Part shown: in pieces, positions 1-6,610 of the stretch
How positions within the stretch are numbered: position 1 is the stretch's first letter
How the letters are laid out: every line of letters begins with the position of its first letter
Assembly: GCA_964424205.1 (NCBI GenBank)
Contig: CAYRIF010000040.1
Location: 1 to 18,750, forward strand
Origin: CAYRIF01 sp964424205
GTDB taxonomy: Bacteria; Bacteroidota; Bacteroidia; Cytophagales; Cyclobacteriaceae
DNA: 18,750 nt
Direction: 5' to 3'
Made by a program: the position numbers and the translations under genes
Notes under the pieces: model-generated
What the model was told of the DNA's origin: nothing
Databases searched by the model: none
Seen by the model: only the letters and a program-made list of their open reading frames with translations

Positions 1-756
1 AATGTATTTCTCCGCCACCGCACTAGGATGCAGCATATCCGATTTATAAAATCTATAATCCCGCAAATCATCCATCATGATTTCATAACTCGGAAAGTAA
101 TCCACATTATTAAATCTCTGTGATACTTCATGAGCGGCTAAACGCAATATGGATTTACTCACCATATTTAATTCCAAAGTATCTTTGACATGTCGCACAG
201 GACTAACCGTCAAAATAACTTTCATCTTGCTATTTATTTTTGTAATATTTCCAATCAATTCTTCAAAGGAAGCCACAATTTCATCTACCGCTAATAGCCG
301 TTTTGTAAAATTTACGGCAGGCAGCTTATGACAGTTTGCAACAATTTCATTGCTCCCGTTTAATTCATAAACCAAAGCAGTTCCTAATGTTAGTATTAGG
401 TAATCTGTATTTTGCAAATAATGGTGCAGCTCAATTATTTTAGATTCAATATCCATCTGTAATGTCTCTTTATCTGCATTAGATAAGACTGAATGCAAGT
501 CATAATTATACCAGATACCGTCATTCCTAATATATGTATTACCCTTTGGATAGCGCTGGCAGATAGCGTGATTCAATAATTTAAAAATAGAAACAGGGTT
601 GAAAATTATACCAAAAGGATTGATATTGGCGTTAAATTTATTTTCCAATAATTTTCCTCCAATCACCGTAGCAAAACATGAACCTATAGACAGAACCTTA
701 TGCTCATATGTGATTTTATGAATACTTTCTTTTGTCTTTAATGCTGTTCTAAACAT
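1..756 (-). CDS. GSCFA domain-containing protein (partial, C-terminus cut by window edge)
   Basis: The frame stays open without a stop from an ATG at 756 to base 1, giving 252 codons of an incomplete gene. The family-defining motif GSCFA is at residues 25-29 (context LSIGSCFA). Further family-like blocks follow: LTLGTAL in the middle, SPVRHVKD around residue 190, and HPSAVAEKYI at the cut end. GSCFA proteins are common in Bacteroidota and are thought to have an SGNH/GDSL-hydrolase-like fold, with the Ser of GSCFA and the late HP-containing block near the putative active site; no substrate is known to me. The neighbouring in-frame-shifted ATG two codons upstream gives a different frame, so 756 is the start. 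The gene lies downstream of the ribosomal operon but is separated from it by a terminator, so it is probably transcribed on its own. Confidence 0.9.
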   Translation of the reverse strand, partial: MFRTALKTKESIHKITYEHKVLSIGSCFATVIGGKLLENKFNANINPFGIIFNPVSIFKLLNHAICQRYPKGNTYIRNDGIWYNYDLHSVLSNADKETLQMDIESKIIELHHYLQNTDYLILTLGTALVYELNGSNEIVANCHKLPAVNFTKRLLAVDEIVASFEELIGNITKINSKMKVILTVSPVRHVKDTLELNMVSKSILRLAAHEVSQRFNNVDYFPSYEIMMDDLRDYRFYKSDMLHPSAVAEKYI

Positions 757-782
757 GGCATAAAGTTATACAATTGCTATGA

Positions 783-816
783 CAAAAAAAGCCTTCCAAA
801 AAAATTGGAAGGCTTT
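783..816 (-). terminator. Rho-independent terminator of rpsF-rpsR-rplI
   Basis: A perfect 12-bp stem (AAAGCCTTCCAA at 788-799 with its complement at 805-816) encloses a 5-nt loop. Read on the minus strand it is followed by a run of T residues. It begins 29 nt after the rplI stop codon and separates the ribosomal operon from the GSCFA gene. Confidence 0.9.
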
Positions 817-844
817 AACAAATCCTTTAATAGAATTGCAATCT

Positions 845-1291
845 TTATTCTGCCGCTACCACTTCGAATTTAACATCATGCTGCACTTCCTTATGAAGGT
901 TAACAACCACTTCATATGCTCCGATAGTCTTAACCTGATCTTTAAATGCAATTCGTTTCCTATCAACTTCAATCCCTTTTGCTTTTAAAGCATCAGAAAT
1001 TTGCAGGGTTGTAACTGCTCCGAAAATCCTGCCGTTTTCTCCAACTTTTGCAGATATCTTTAAAACTGTTTCCCCAATTGCATCAGCTATTGCTTGTGCA
1101 TCTTGTTTTACTTTCTCAGCTTTATGCGCCGCTTGTTTCACATTTTCAGCTATCATTTTCTTGTTAGAATCTGTAGCAATTATTGCAAATCCTTTAGGAA
1201 TTAAAAAATTCCTCGCGTATCCTGACTTTACTGCTACAGCGTCATTTTTGTAGCCAAGTCCTTGTATATCTTCTTTTAGTATTACTTCCAT
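845..1291 (-). CDS. rplI: 50S ribosomal protein bL9
   Basis: bL9 is a large-subunit protein that binds 23S rRNA at the base of the L1 stalk and helps restrain frame slippage. The 148-residue product has the usual family length. The N-terminal rRNA-binding domain is recognisable from MEVILKEDIQGLG at the start and the signature GYARNFLIPKGFA near residues 24-36. An Ala/Lys-rich connecting helix follows (about 40-75), and then the C-terminal domain with VGENGRIFGAVT. It is the last gene of rpsF-rpsR-rplI, 28 nt after rpsR, and ends just before a strong terminator. No Shine-Dalgarno is visible before its ATG, as expected for this phylum. Confidence 0.97.
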   Translation of the reverse strand: MEVILKEDIQGLGYKNDAVAVKSGYARNFLIPKGFAIIATDSNKKMIAENVKQAAHKAEKVKQDAQAIADAIGETVLKISAKVGENGRIFGAVTTLQISDALKAKGIEVDRKRIAFKDQVKTIGAYEVVVNLHKEVQHDVKFEVVAAE

Positions 1292-1319
1292 GATAAATGT
1301 AGGTTTTAAGTGTTGTTGA

Positions 1320-1571
1320 TTATTTTAATCCATCCGCAACATAAGGAAGCAAACCAATATGTCTTGCTCTCTTTACAGCCTGGGCTACTTTTTTCTGAAA
1401 TTTCAAACTTGTACCTGTAAGTCTTCTAGGCAAAATTTTCCCTTGTTCATTTATGAATTTCATCAAGAAATCAGCATCTTTATAATCAATGTACTTAATA
1501 CCATTTTTCTTAAATCGACAATACTTTTTTCTTGTCTTGTCACTATTGATAGGTTCGTTTACTAATGTCAT
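1320..1571 (-). CDS. rpsR: 30S ribosomal protein bS18
   Basis: bS18 sits on the 30S platform as a partner of bS6, and in Bacteroidota it helps form the pocket that hides the 16S 3' tail. The 83-residue product shows the family core: CRFKKNGIKYIDYKDADFLMKFI, then GKILPRRLTGTSLKFQKKVAQAVKRARHIGLLPY. Its ATG overlaps the rpsF stop codon (ATGA), which points to translational coupling. Unusually for this window, a strong Shine-Dalgarno (AAGGAGG) lies 10 nt upstream, inside the last codons of rpsF; see the separate site entry. The gene is followed by rplI. Confidence 0.97.
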   Translation of the reverse strand: MTLVNEPINSDKTRKKYCRFKKNGIKYIDYKDADFLMKFINEQGKILPRRLTGTSLKFQKKVAQAVKRARHIGLLPYVADGLK

Positions 1572-1933
1572 TTTTTAGGCTCCTCCTTAGCGTCTTTTTT
1601 CTTGTTAAATGCTCCTTTTCTTCTTTTTTCGTTGTACGCCAATGCATGCTTGTCTAAAGACACCGACAAAAAGCGTAAAATTGATTCGTCTCTACCGAAT
1701 TCTTTTTCTAATTCTGCTACTGTGTCAGGAGTTGCGTTGTACTCAATCAGGTTATAAAAACCTGTTGATTTGTGTTGAATTGGATAAGCGAGTTTTTTCA
1801 AACCCCACTGCTCCACATTGATAATTTCAGCCTTTTGGGCTTTCAACACTTTTTCATACTTAGCAACAGCATCCTTCATCTGATCAGCAGACAAAACGGG
1901 ATTTAAAATGAATACTGTTTCGTAATTTTTCAT
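1568..1933 (-). CDS. rpsF: 30S ribosomal protein bS6
   Basis: bS6 is the 30S platform protein that pairs with bS18. The 121-residue product begins MKNYETVFILNPVLS, the typical bS6 first strand. It continues with GLKKLAYPIQHKSTGFYNLIEY (about residues 44-65), the central family block, and FGRDESILRFLSV near 79-91. The C-terminal tail is Lys/Glu-rich, and its last codons double as the Shine-Dalgarno for rpsR. It is the first gene of the operon. A promoter lies about 30 nt upstream, and the leader before the ATG is short, A-rich and without a Shine-Dalgarno. Confidence 0.97.
   Translation of the reverse strand: MKNYETVFILNPVLSADQMKDAVAKYEKVLKAQKAEIINVEQWGLKKLAYPIQHKSTGFYNLIEYNATPDTVAELEKEFGRDESILRFLSVSLDKHALAYNEKRRKGAFNKKKDAKEEPKK
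1582..1588 (-). promoter_or_regulatory. Strong Shine-Dalgarno of rpsR
   Basis: On the minus strand the sequence AAGGAGG, a perfect 7-nt match to the complement of the canonical 16S 3' end, ends 10 nt before the rpsR ATG. It is encoded by the Lys-Glu-Glu codons near the end of rpsF. The starts of rpsF, rplI and the other genes checked here show no comparable match. Published work on Bacteroidota reports strong Shine-Dalgarno sequences in front of the bS21 and/or bS18 genes, and proposes that they allow self-regulation by ribosomes lacking those proteins. Confidence 0.85.
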
Positions 1934-1963
1934 GTATATTATTATTTGTTTTTAATTGGGCTG

Positions 1964-1994
1964 CAAATATAGAGATTAATATTTTTATAGCAAA
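1964..1994 (-). promoter_or_regulatory. Promoter of rpsF-rpsR-rplI
   Basis: On the minus strand a -33 TTTG (1991-1994) and a perfect Bacteroidota -7 box TATATTTG (1964-1971) are separated by 19 nt, the canonical spacing. Transcription should begin near 1957, giving a leader of about 24 nt. It sits in the gap after the DUF3307 gene, where no terminator is seen, so read-through from satD-DUF3307 is also possible. Confidence 0.8.
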
Positions 1995-2016
1995 GGTTTT
2001 ATCAAAAATGAATTAG

Positions 2017-2748
2017 CTATGCGCCAATTAAATACTTAACCATAATTCCAATGATAATAGATAACGAAAAACTTAGTAATGTTCCGATAAGAATATACTC
2101 AGCTTCCTTTCTTTCTTTAGATTCACTCGCACTATACCTAAAAATTGATTTTGCCGCTATTAACAGCCCAATAGAAGCATATTGTCCTAACAATACAAAG
2201 GTGAATACCAAAATCCGCTCAATAATTCCTATCCACTTTCCTGCATTCTCTAATCCATTATTTTCGATGTCCTCATGCCATTTTTGGGTAGCATACTGGA
2301 TAACAATAGCAGCAGGCCAAATAACAGCGACATAGCCCAATACTACGCTCCAAGTATCTGCATTGTCGATCCTCATTAACGCTTCCCTAAAATCCATCCA
2401 TTGCAATCCTGAAACACTCAACCAACAGAGTACCAGCACCATGAAATGTAACAATTGATCAATCAAAAAGAATTTGATGTTATTCGCTTGGTATGACTTC
2501 CATAAATCAATTAAATAGTGGGTAACGATAATAAATAGTGGAATCCAAAAATTTGTAAAGTCACCTAGCAGAAAATAAGCAATAATACCTGTCCAAAGTA
2601 TATGGAAGTATAATGATTTTGATTTGTATTTATATTGGTTACGATTCTCAATTCCCTTTTTGGTTTGAAAAACAAAATCACTGATAAAATGTGCTACTAA
2701 CAGGCGCAGCAGTACTTCAAAATTACTTTCTAATATTAGCTCCCTCAT
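2017..2748 (-). CDS. DUF3307 family multi-pass membrane protein
   Basis: A 243-residue inner-membrane protein with about six or seven hydrophobic segments (roughly 11-28, 48-62, 66-83, 93-113, 134-152, 175-200, 217-240). The N-terminal half carries the DUF3307 pattern of polar residues buried in membrane helices: HFISDFVFQ at 20-28, THYLIDLWK at 76-84 and DQLLHF at 97-102. The second half is an extra multi-helix extension that I do not recognise. Function is unknown. The start codon overlaps the stop of the preceding satD-like gene (ATGA), so the two are co-translated. DUF3307 and SatD proteins are, to my knowledge, frequent partners, which suggests that the HTH/cyclase-like protein senses or controls something acting through this membrane protein. 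That link is inference. Confidence 0.85.
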   Translation of the reverse strand: MRELILESNFEVLLRLLVAHFISDFVFQTKKGIENRNQYKYKSKSLYFHILWTGIIAYFLLGDFTNFWIPLFIIVTHYLIDLWKSYQANNIKFFLIDQLLHFMVLVLCWLSVSGLQWMDFREALMRIDNADTWSVVLGYVAVIWPAAIVIQYATQKWHEDIENNGLENAGKWIGIIERILVFTFVLLGQYASIGLLIAAKSIFRYSASESKERKEAEYILIGTLLSFSLSIIIGIMVKYLIGA

Positions 2749-3395
2749 AGGTTTTGGTTGATTACTGTTTGATATCTTTTCAAAAACCTATTGATGGCAT
2801 CCCAGTTCGCTGCTTTTAATCGATAATGTGTAGCGGCCTGTGAGATTTTCAATTCCTCCGCTATTTCTGTTTGGTTCATCCCTGCTATTTGCTTCACAAT
2901 CACCTGTGCCTGTGAACTAGACCATTTTTTAATGATACCATCAGATAGTGCACATGTTACATCAAACTCCTCATTTACCGATTTCCAAGGCGTTTTAATC
3001 AAAATCCGTTCATCCGATTTCATCTTATTGAGCATTCTTCCCGAATTCCTAAAAGCTTCTCCATCAGCTTTTAAAATTTCTTTATCTGGATACTCTACCT
3101 TACCAATACCAACCGCTATGCGAGCATCCCACATATTTTCAAGCGCATCTTGCTCCACTGTTCTTAGCGCAGCTCTAATCATAATTGCATACCCTAATGC
3201 CATCTGCGGTGACTCGCTAATTCCTTGAAAACTATCTCCTCTAAATACTTTGAAGGAAGTAGTAGGCTCAATTTTTTTAATCACGGAAAAAGTATTTTTT
3301 AATATTTTGAATAACCTATTTCTTTGACCACTATCTAGCTTTGTAGAGTCAACTATATCTCCTGTTATTACTGCATATACTTTGCTGTCCTTCAT
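2745..3395 (-). CDS. SatD family protein: nucleotidyl-cyclase-like domain plus C-terminal HTH
   Basis: The 216-residue product resembles the SatD family (named from the acid-tolerance sat locus of streptococci). Residues 8-17, AVITGDIVDS, resemble the first metal-binding strand of class III nucleotidyl cyclases. FRGDSFQGI (51-59) resembles the GDG turn with the second Asp, and ARIAVGIG (91-98) resembles the strand that follows. At 111-122, DGEAFRNSGRML sits where cyclases have NxxxR, but the Asn-Arg spacing is one residue short, so catalysis is doubtful. Residues about 171-210 form a helix-turn-helix (MNQTEIAEELKISQAATHYRLKAANWDAI). It is the first gene of a two-gene operon with DUF3307 and lies directly downstream of a palindrome array. 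It may bind that array (inference). No enzyme activity is established by the sequence. Confidence 0.8.
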   Translation of the reverse strand: MKDSKVYAVITGDIVDSTKLDSGQRNRLFKILKNTFSVIKKIEPTTSFKVFRGDSFQGISESPQMALGYAIMIRAALRTVEQDALENMWDARIAVGIGKVEYPDKEILKADGEAFRNSGRMLNKMKSDERILIKTPWKSVNEEFDVTCALSDGIIKKWSSSQAQVIVKQIAGMNQTEIAEELKISQAATHYRLKAANWDAINRFLKRYQTVINQNL

Positions 3396-3415
3396 TGTTC
3401 AAAGTTATCTACCAA

Positions 3416-3446
3416 CAAATATATACAAAAATTATAAGTCTGCAGA
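3416..3446 (-). promoter_or_regulatory. Candidate promoter of satD-DUF3307
   Basis: On the minus strand a perfect -7 box TATATTTG (3416-3423) has, at exactly 19 nt, a -33-like TCTG (3443-3446, one mismatch to TTTG). The -33 element falls at the centre of the first palindrome (3432-3453), so a protein bound there would compete with or contact RNA polymerase. The predicted start is near 3409, about 14 nt before the ATG. Confidence 0.55.
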
Positions 3447-3540
3447 CTTATAACCTTAAATTATAAGCCTGCAGACTTATAACCTTAAATTATAAGCCTG
3501 TAGACTTATAATCAGCAATTATAAGCCTCTAGCCTTATAA
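3432..3540. repeat. Four tandem 22-bp palindromes at 29-bp period
   Basis: Palindromes lie at 3432-3453, 3461-3482, 3490-3511 and 3519-3540, with exact 29-bp spacing and 7-bp spacers (CCTTAAA, CCTTAAA, TCAGCAA). All four keep the half-sites TTATAAG-N8-CTTATAA. The first is a perfect 22-bp palindrome, and the others vary only in the inner 8 bp. This pattern, with outer arms fixed and the centre drifting, fits repeated binding sites for a dimeric DNA-binding protein. The array lies just upstream of satD and overlaps its presumed -33 element. Alternatively each unit could fold as a 9-bp RNA hairpin with a TGCA-like loop. It is not a CRISPR array because the spacers are far too short. Confidence 0.9.
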
Positions 3541-3587
3541 TATTCAAATACCCTTATTAAAAAGCGTTAAAAGATAGTTTTTAAAGC

Positions 3588-3624
3588 AAAAAAACCTCAT
3601 TTCTATAAGAAACGAGGTTTTTTT
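3588..3624 (-). terminator. Terminator after the coiled-coil membrane protein gene
   Basis: An 11-bp outer stem (AAAAAAACCTC at 3588-3598 with GAGGTTTTTTT at 3614-3624) continues, after one mismatch, into a 5-bp inner stem around an ATA loop. On the minus strand it ends in seven T residues. It starts 17 nt after the stop codon at 3641. Being A/T-flanked on both sides, it could act in either direction. Confidence 0.85.
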
Positions 3625-3640
3625 AACTCATTTTGTGCTA

Positions 3641-4594
3641 TTACTTTACAGTAAAGCTTTTCAATCCAAGTAAGTAACCATCCGTATACGCTTCCATTGT
3701 GTATTTTCCAGAAGAAAATTCACTAGATTTTTCATAGAAGTACGTTAGGTTCTGCTTTGAGTTATCGAAGAGAATATCCTGTTTAGCAGTAAAAAACTCT
3801 TCTTTCCCATTATACATAAAAGTACCCGAACCTTTTGCCACATCAAATATAACTTTACCATCTTGGTCAATCACTCGTATAACGATTTCTTTCCCTTCGA
3901 TAGGTGCCACATTATTTTCAGCCAAACTAAATGTCACTTTAAGTTTTTCAATTTGCCTACTTCTTAGCACCGGTCCTTCTCGTTCCTTTCCCCGTTTATT
4001 AACAGCGTATATTTTTATATTCTGTGCCTTCAGTCTTGATGCAAAACTCACCTTTTCTTCAAGTTTTCCTTTATCTACTTCTAGTGAAGATATAGCATCC
4101 TGCATTTCATTTTGCTGGACTTTCAGGTCTGTATTTTCTACGAATAATGAATCATTCAGCTGTTTCAGTCTGTCAATTTCTACATCTTTCGCTTTCAATA
4201 GCGATTCATATCCTTTTACTTTTTCTCTTAAACGAGATACTTTAATATTACCAGACTTGCGCAATGCTTCCTTTTCCTTCTCCACCTCTTCTTTTGCCTG
4301 TTGAAGCTCAGAAATATCTCCTCCCAAAGCTTCAATTTCAGCAATTTTCTCATCCAACTCTATACTAATTGCCTCTAGTTTACCCGAAGCTTCTACTAAT
4401 TCCTCACGTGTAATTTCATTCTCTGCTTTAAGTTTGTCTTGGTTTTTCATACCATTCCAAATGAAAAATAATGAGGTGAGTAGCAATACCCCCAAAATTC
4501 CTATAATAACCTTATTCTTGTTACCCGTTTTCTCTTCTACGAATACAGGTTTGTCCGGCTTTGGTGCTGATTGTTCTTTATTTGTTGTCTCCAT
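3641..4594 (-). CDS. Membrane-anchored coiled-coil protein, unknown function
   Basis: The 317-residue product has a short cytoplasmic Pro/Lys-rich N-terminus, one transmembrane helix (about 29-46, IIGILGVLLLTSLFFIW) and a long charged coiled coil (about 50-185, rich in Glu, Lys and Leu, e.g. LQQAKEEVEKEKEAL). A C-terminal region of mainly beta character (about 190-317) includes VTFSLAEN and IVIRVIDQDGKVIFDV. By topology the coil and the C-terminal domain would lie in the periplasm. Similar proteins occur in many Bacteroidota, often mislabelled as SMC-like because of the coil, but I know of no assigned role. It stands alone: its own terminator follows, and the TPMT-like gene diverges from it. 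No convincing promoter was found before it. Confidence 0.8.
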   Translation of the reverse strand: METTNKEQSAPKPDKPVFVEEKTGNKNKVIIGILGVLLLTSLFFIWNGMKNQDKLKAENEITREELVEASGKLEAISIELDEKIAEIEALGGDISELQQAKEEVEKEKEALRKSGNIKVSRLREKVKGYESLLKAKDVEIDRLKQLNDSLFVENTDLKVQQNEMQDAISSLEVDKGKLEEKVSFASRLKAQNIKIYAVNKRGKEREGPVLRSRQIEKLKVTFSLAENNVAPIEGKEIVIRVIDQDGKVIFDVAKGSGTFMYNGKEEFFTAKQDILFDNSKQNLTYFYEKSSEFSSGKYTMEAYTDGYLLGLKSFTVK

Positions 4595-4728
4595 GTTTTA
4601 TTATTTACGATGATTAAAACTATTATTAAATATTATCGCACTATATGCAAAAATAACTTTTTATTCCTTTTTTACATAATCAAAAATCAATTACGCATTT
4701 TTGCATCAAAATTCCAAATTAAATAAGC

Positions 4729-5313
4729 ATGATAAAATTAGATGAAAAATTTTGGACAGAAAGATATGAACTAAATGAATCAGGTTGGGATATTGGTCAC
4801 ATTTCGACGCCACTAAAAACCTATATAGACCAGCTCACCAACAAAAACCTCAAAATACTGATACCTGGTGGGGGAAATAGCTACGAAGCAGAATACCTTT
4901 TCAAAAAAGGATTTGACCATGTATTTGTGGTTGACCTCTCTAAAATTCCGCTAGAAAACATAAAAAAACGGTGCGTAAATTTTCCTACAGCACAACTTCT
5001 CCACCAAAATTTCTTCGAACTAGACATGCAATTTGATTTAATCATTGAACAAACATTTTTTTGCGCACTAAATCCATCATTAAGAAATGATTATGCTAAG
5101 AAAATGCACCAATTACTTCATCCAAGAGGAAAGCTAGTGGGCTTACTATTTGACGCTGAACTTAACAAGGATCATCCTCCGTTTGGTGGCGATAAAGAAG
5201 AGTATAAAACATATTTCAGCCCCTATTTTGAGATTAAACGCATGGAACGTTCTTATAATTCTATAGAAAAAAGAGCAGGTAGGGAACTTTTTATAACCCT
5301 CCTAAGAAAGTAG
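4729..5313 (+). CDS. TPMT-family (thiopurine S-methyltransferase-like) SAM-dependent methyltransferase
   Basis: The 194-residue product is a class I SAM methyltransferase of the thiopurine methyltransferase family, likely methylating a thiol, selenol or similar small molecule in the cytoplasm; the substrate is not readable from sequence. Visible signatures are FWTERYELNESGWDIG (8-23), which is the family's opening block; the SAM-binding motif LIPGGGNSYEAE (44-55); the second-strand acidic end VVDLS (67-71); EQTFFCALNP (107-116); and HPPFGGD (149-155). Length is close to the usual 200 residues. It diverges from the coiled-coil gene and ends 3 nt from the convergent methyltransferase gene, with no terminator in between. 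Confidence 0.88.
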   Translation: MIKLDEKFWTERYELNESGWDIGHISTPLKTYIDQLTNKNLKILIPGGGNSYEAEYLFKKGFDHVFVVDLSKIPLENIKKRCVNFPTAQLLHQNFFELDMQFDLIIEQTFFCALNPSLRNDYAKKMHQLLHPRGKLVGLLFDAELNKDHPPFGGDKEEYKTYFSPYFEIKRMERSYNSIEKRAGRELFITLLRK

Positions 5314-5316
5314 TTT

Positions 5317-6102
5317 TTAGAAATCTAGCACATAGTGTTCTTTGGTAAAACTTTTATCAAAGAACACAATTCCTGCATCATAAATATCCAAACTTAAGGT
5401 CACTTCAGGGAGGTTCACAATTTCACACCACGCCTTAAACATGCCTTTGGACCAATGGATATCATCAAAAATGAAAATAGTTTTATTATGAATTTTATCC
5501 TCAAACAAACCGTAATAACCCATGGTACTTTGGTATTGATGGTTGGCATCAAAGTATACCACATCAATATTATCTATTGAACCTAAAAATTTTGGCAATG
5601 TTTCATCAATATTCCCCACAATCAAATCAATATTATTCCTACTGGTGTTTCCAAACATATTATTTGCCACTTCTGCAGTTTCTATACAGCCTTCGAAAGT
5701 AGTGATTTTCGCTTTTTCACCCACCGCAGAAAGGTATAAAGTATTGATACCAAAAGAAGTACCTAATTCTATGATTTTTTCTGCACCTGAATTTTTAGCA
5801 ATTCTAAAAAGTACTTTTGAGAATTTTTCGCCACTCAATGCACTTTTTGCGATGTCCTTTATTCTTCTTTCCGAGGATGCATCAACCCTAGAACCTGCGC
5901 CGAAATCGTTGATATGAATCGTATTTTCATTTTGTAATAGCGCCTCTCTGTACTGTTCTATTTCATCAAAAAGAATATTTTTTTCTTTTGATTTCAAAAC
6001 AGTGGTATAAAAATTATACAGAAACGGAGAATGCAGAGAATGCCTGCTTACTGCGTTAAGTTTGTATCTCAAAAATTGAAAAACTGGAAATATTGAAGCC
6101 AA
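5317..6102 (-). CDS. Class I SAM-dependent O-methyltransferase-like protein
   Basis: The 261-residue protein has a SAM methyltransferase core: motif I IIELGTSFGINTLYLS (110-125), the acidic end of strand 2 in TFEG (135-138), and a motif resembling the metal/catechol-type methyltransferases, DVVYFDANHQYQST (180-193). FIFDDIHWSKGM (210-221) follows. The pattern is close to the O-methyltransferase / Methyltransf_24 group. The N-terminal 100 residues (LRYKLNAVSRHSLHSPFLYNF and onward) are an extension often seen in Bacteroidota homologues. It lies 7 nt after apaG in the same direction, so the two probably form an operon, and it is tail to tail with the TPMT-like gene. Substrate unknown. Confidence 0.82.
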   Translation of the reverse strand: MASIFPVFQFLRYKLNAVSRHSLHSPFLYNFYTTVLKSKEKNILFDEIEQYREALLQNENTIHINDFGAGSRVDASSERRIKDIAKSALSGEKFSKVLFRIAKNSGAEKIIELGTSFGINTLYLSAVGEKAKITTFEGCIETAEVANNMFGNTSRNNIDLIVGNIDETLPKFLGSIDNIDVVYFDANHQYQSTMGYYGLFEDKIHNKTIFIFDDIHWSKGMFKAWCEIVNLPEVTLSLDIYDAGIVFFDKSFTKEHYVLDF

Positions 6103-6109
6103 TCTTGAA

Positions 6110-6496
6110 TTAATTTAGCTTATACGGAACAATCATTGTGAACTCCGGGATTGCCACTTCAAATTGCTTGCCATCAATCATCCGCTCCATAATATAGACC
6201 CCATACATTTTTCCTAGTCCAGATTTCAGGTTACAACCCGAAACATACTGGTGCTTTTGTCCTGGTTCTAGTATAGGCTTCTGCCCTACTACACCATCGC
6301 CCTCCACGTCACGAACCACACTATTCGCATCTACAATATGCCACTTTCTTCTTAGTAATTGAATGGTATGCTCACTTTTATTTTCAATAGAAATACGGTA
6401 GGTAAACACATAATGATACTGTCTTGGACTAGAATACTCAGTCTGATACTCCGTCTCAACAGTAACTTTTACACCCTTTGTAATTTCTGTGACCAT
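6110..6496 (-). CDS. apaG: ApaG family protein
   Basis: ApaG is a small immunoglobulin-like (fibronectin III-like) beta-sandwich protein. It has been linked genetically to cobalt resistance/magnesium efflux, but its biochemical role is unsettled. The 128-residue product has the usual length and the typical blocks: TKGVKVTVETEYQTEYS at the start, YVFTYRISIENKSEHTIQLLRRKWHIVDA (29-57), VEGDGVVGQKPILEPGQKHQYVSGC (64-88) and GKMYGVYIM. It is first in a probable two-gene unit with the downstream methyltransferase (7-nt gap) and divergent from ung. Confidence 0.93.
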   Translation of the reverse strand: MVTEITKGVKVTVETEYQTEYSSPRQYHYVFTYRISIENKSEHTIQLLRRKWHIVDANSVVRDVEGDGVVGQKPILEPGQKHQYVSGCNLKSGLGKMYGVYIMERMIDGKQFEVAIPEFTMIVPYKLN

Positions 6497-6528
6497 TTTT
6501 TAACCAATGATTGATAGCGTTTAATGAT

Positions 6529-6536
6529 TAAATATA
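6529..6536 (-). promoter_or_regulatory. Candidate -7 box for apaG
   Basis: TATATTTA on the minus strand differs from the Bacteroidota -7 motif TAnnTTTG at the last base. It would place the start about 25 nt before the apaG ATG, like the other leaders here. No matching -33 TTTG was found. Confidence 0.3.
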
Positions 6537-6546
6537 CACATTAGTT

Positions 6547-6554
6547 TAACTTTG
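6547..6554 (+). promoter_or_regulatory. Candidate -7 box for ung
   Basis: TAACTTTG is a perfect match to TAnnTTTG on the plus strand, in the apaG-ung divergent gap, predicting a start near 6561 and a leader of about 50 nt. A clear -33 element is not visible. Confidence 0.38.
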
Positions 6555-6610
6555 AAGATAGGTTAAGCATCAAAAAATGATTAACTTCTTTAAAAAATAT
6601 AATAAATAAT

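Noticed and set aside
3403..3414. Possible DnaA box (TTATCTACC) and origin next to the repeats
   Set aside because: Two mismatches to TTATNCACA, no cluster of further boxes and no dnaA or other origin genes nearby; the palindromes are better explained as operators.
3432..3540. Possible CRISPR array
   Set aside because: The regular repeats have spacers of only 7 bp, two of them identical, and no cas gene is near.
4410..4430. TCACGTG core resembling the centre of parS
   Set aside because: Lies inside the coiled-coil gene, and the flanking bases do not match the parS palindrome on either side.
4729..6102. Two adjacent methyltransferases as a modification or defence system
   Set aside because: Both look like small-molecule methyltransferases, not DNA methylases, they are on opposite strands, and no nuclease or helicase is nearby.
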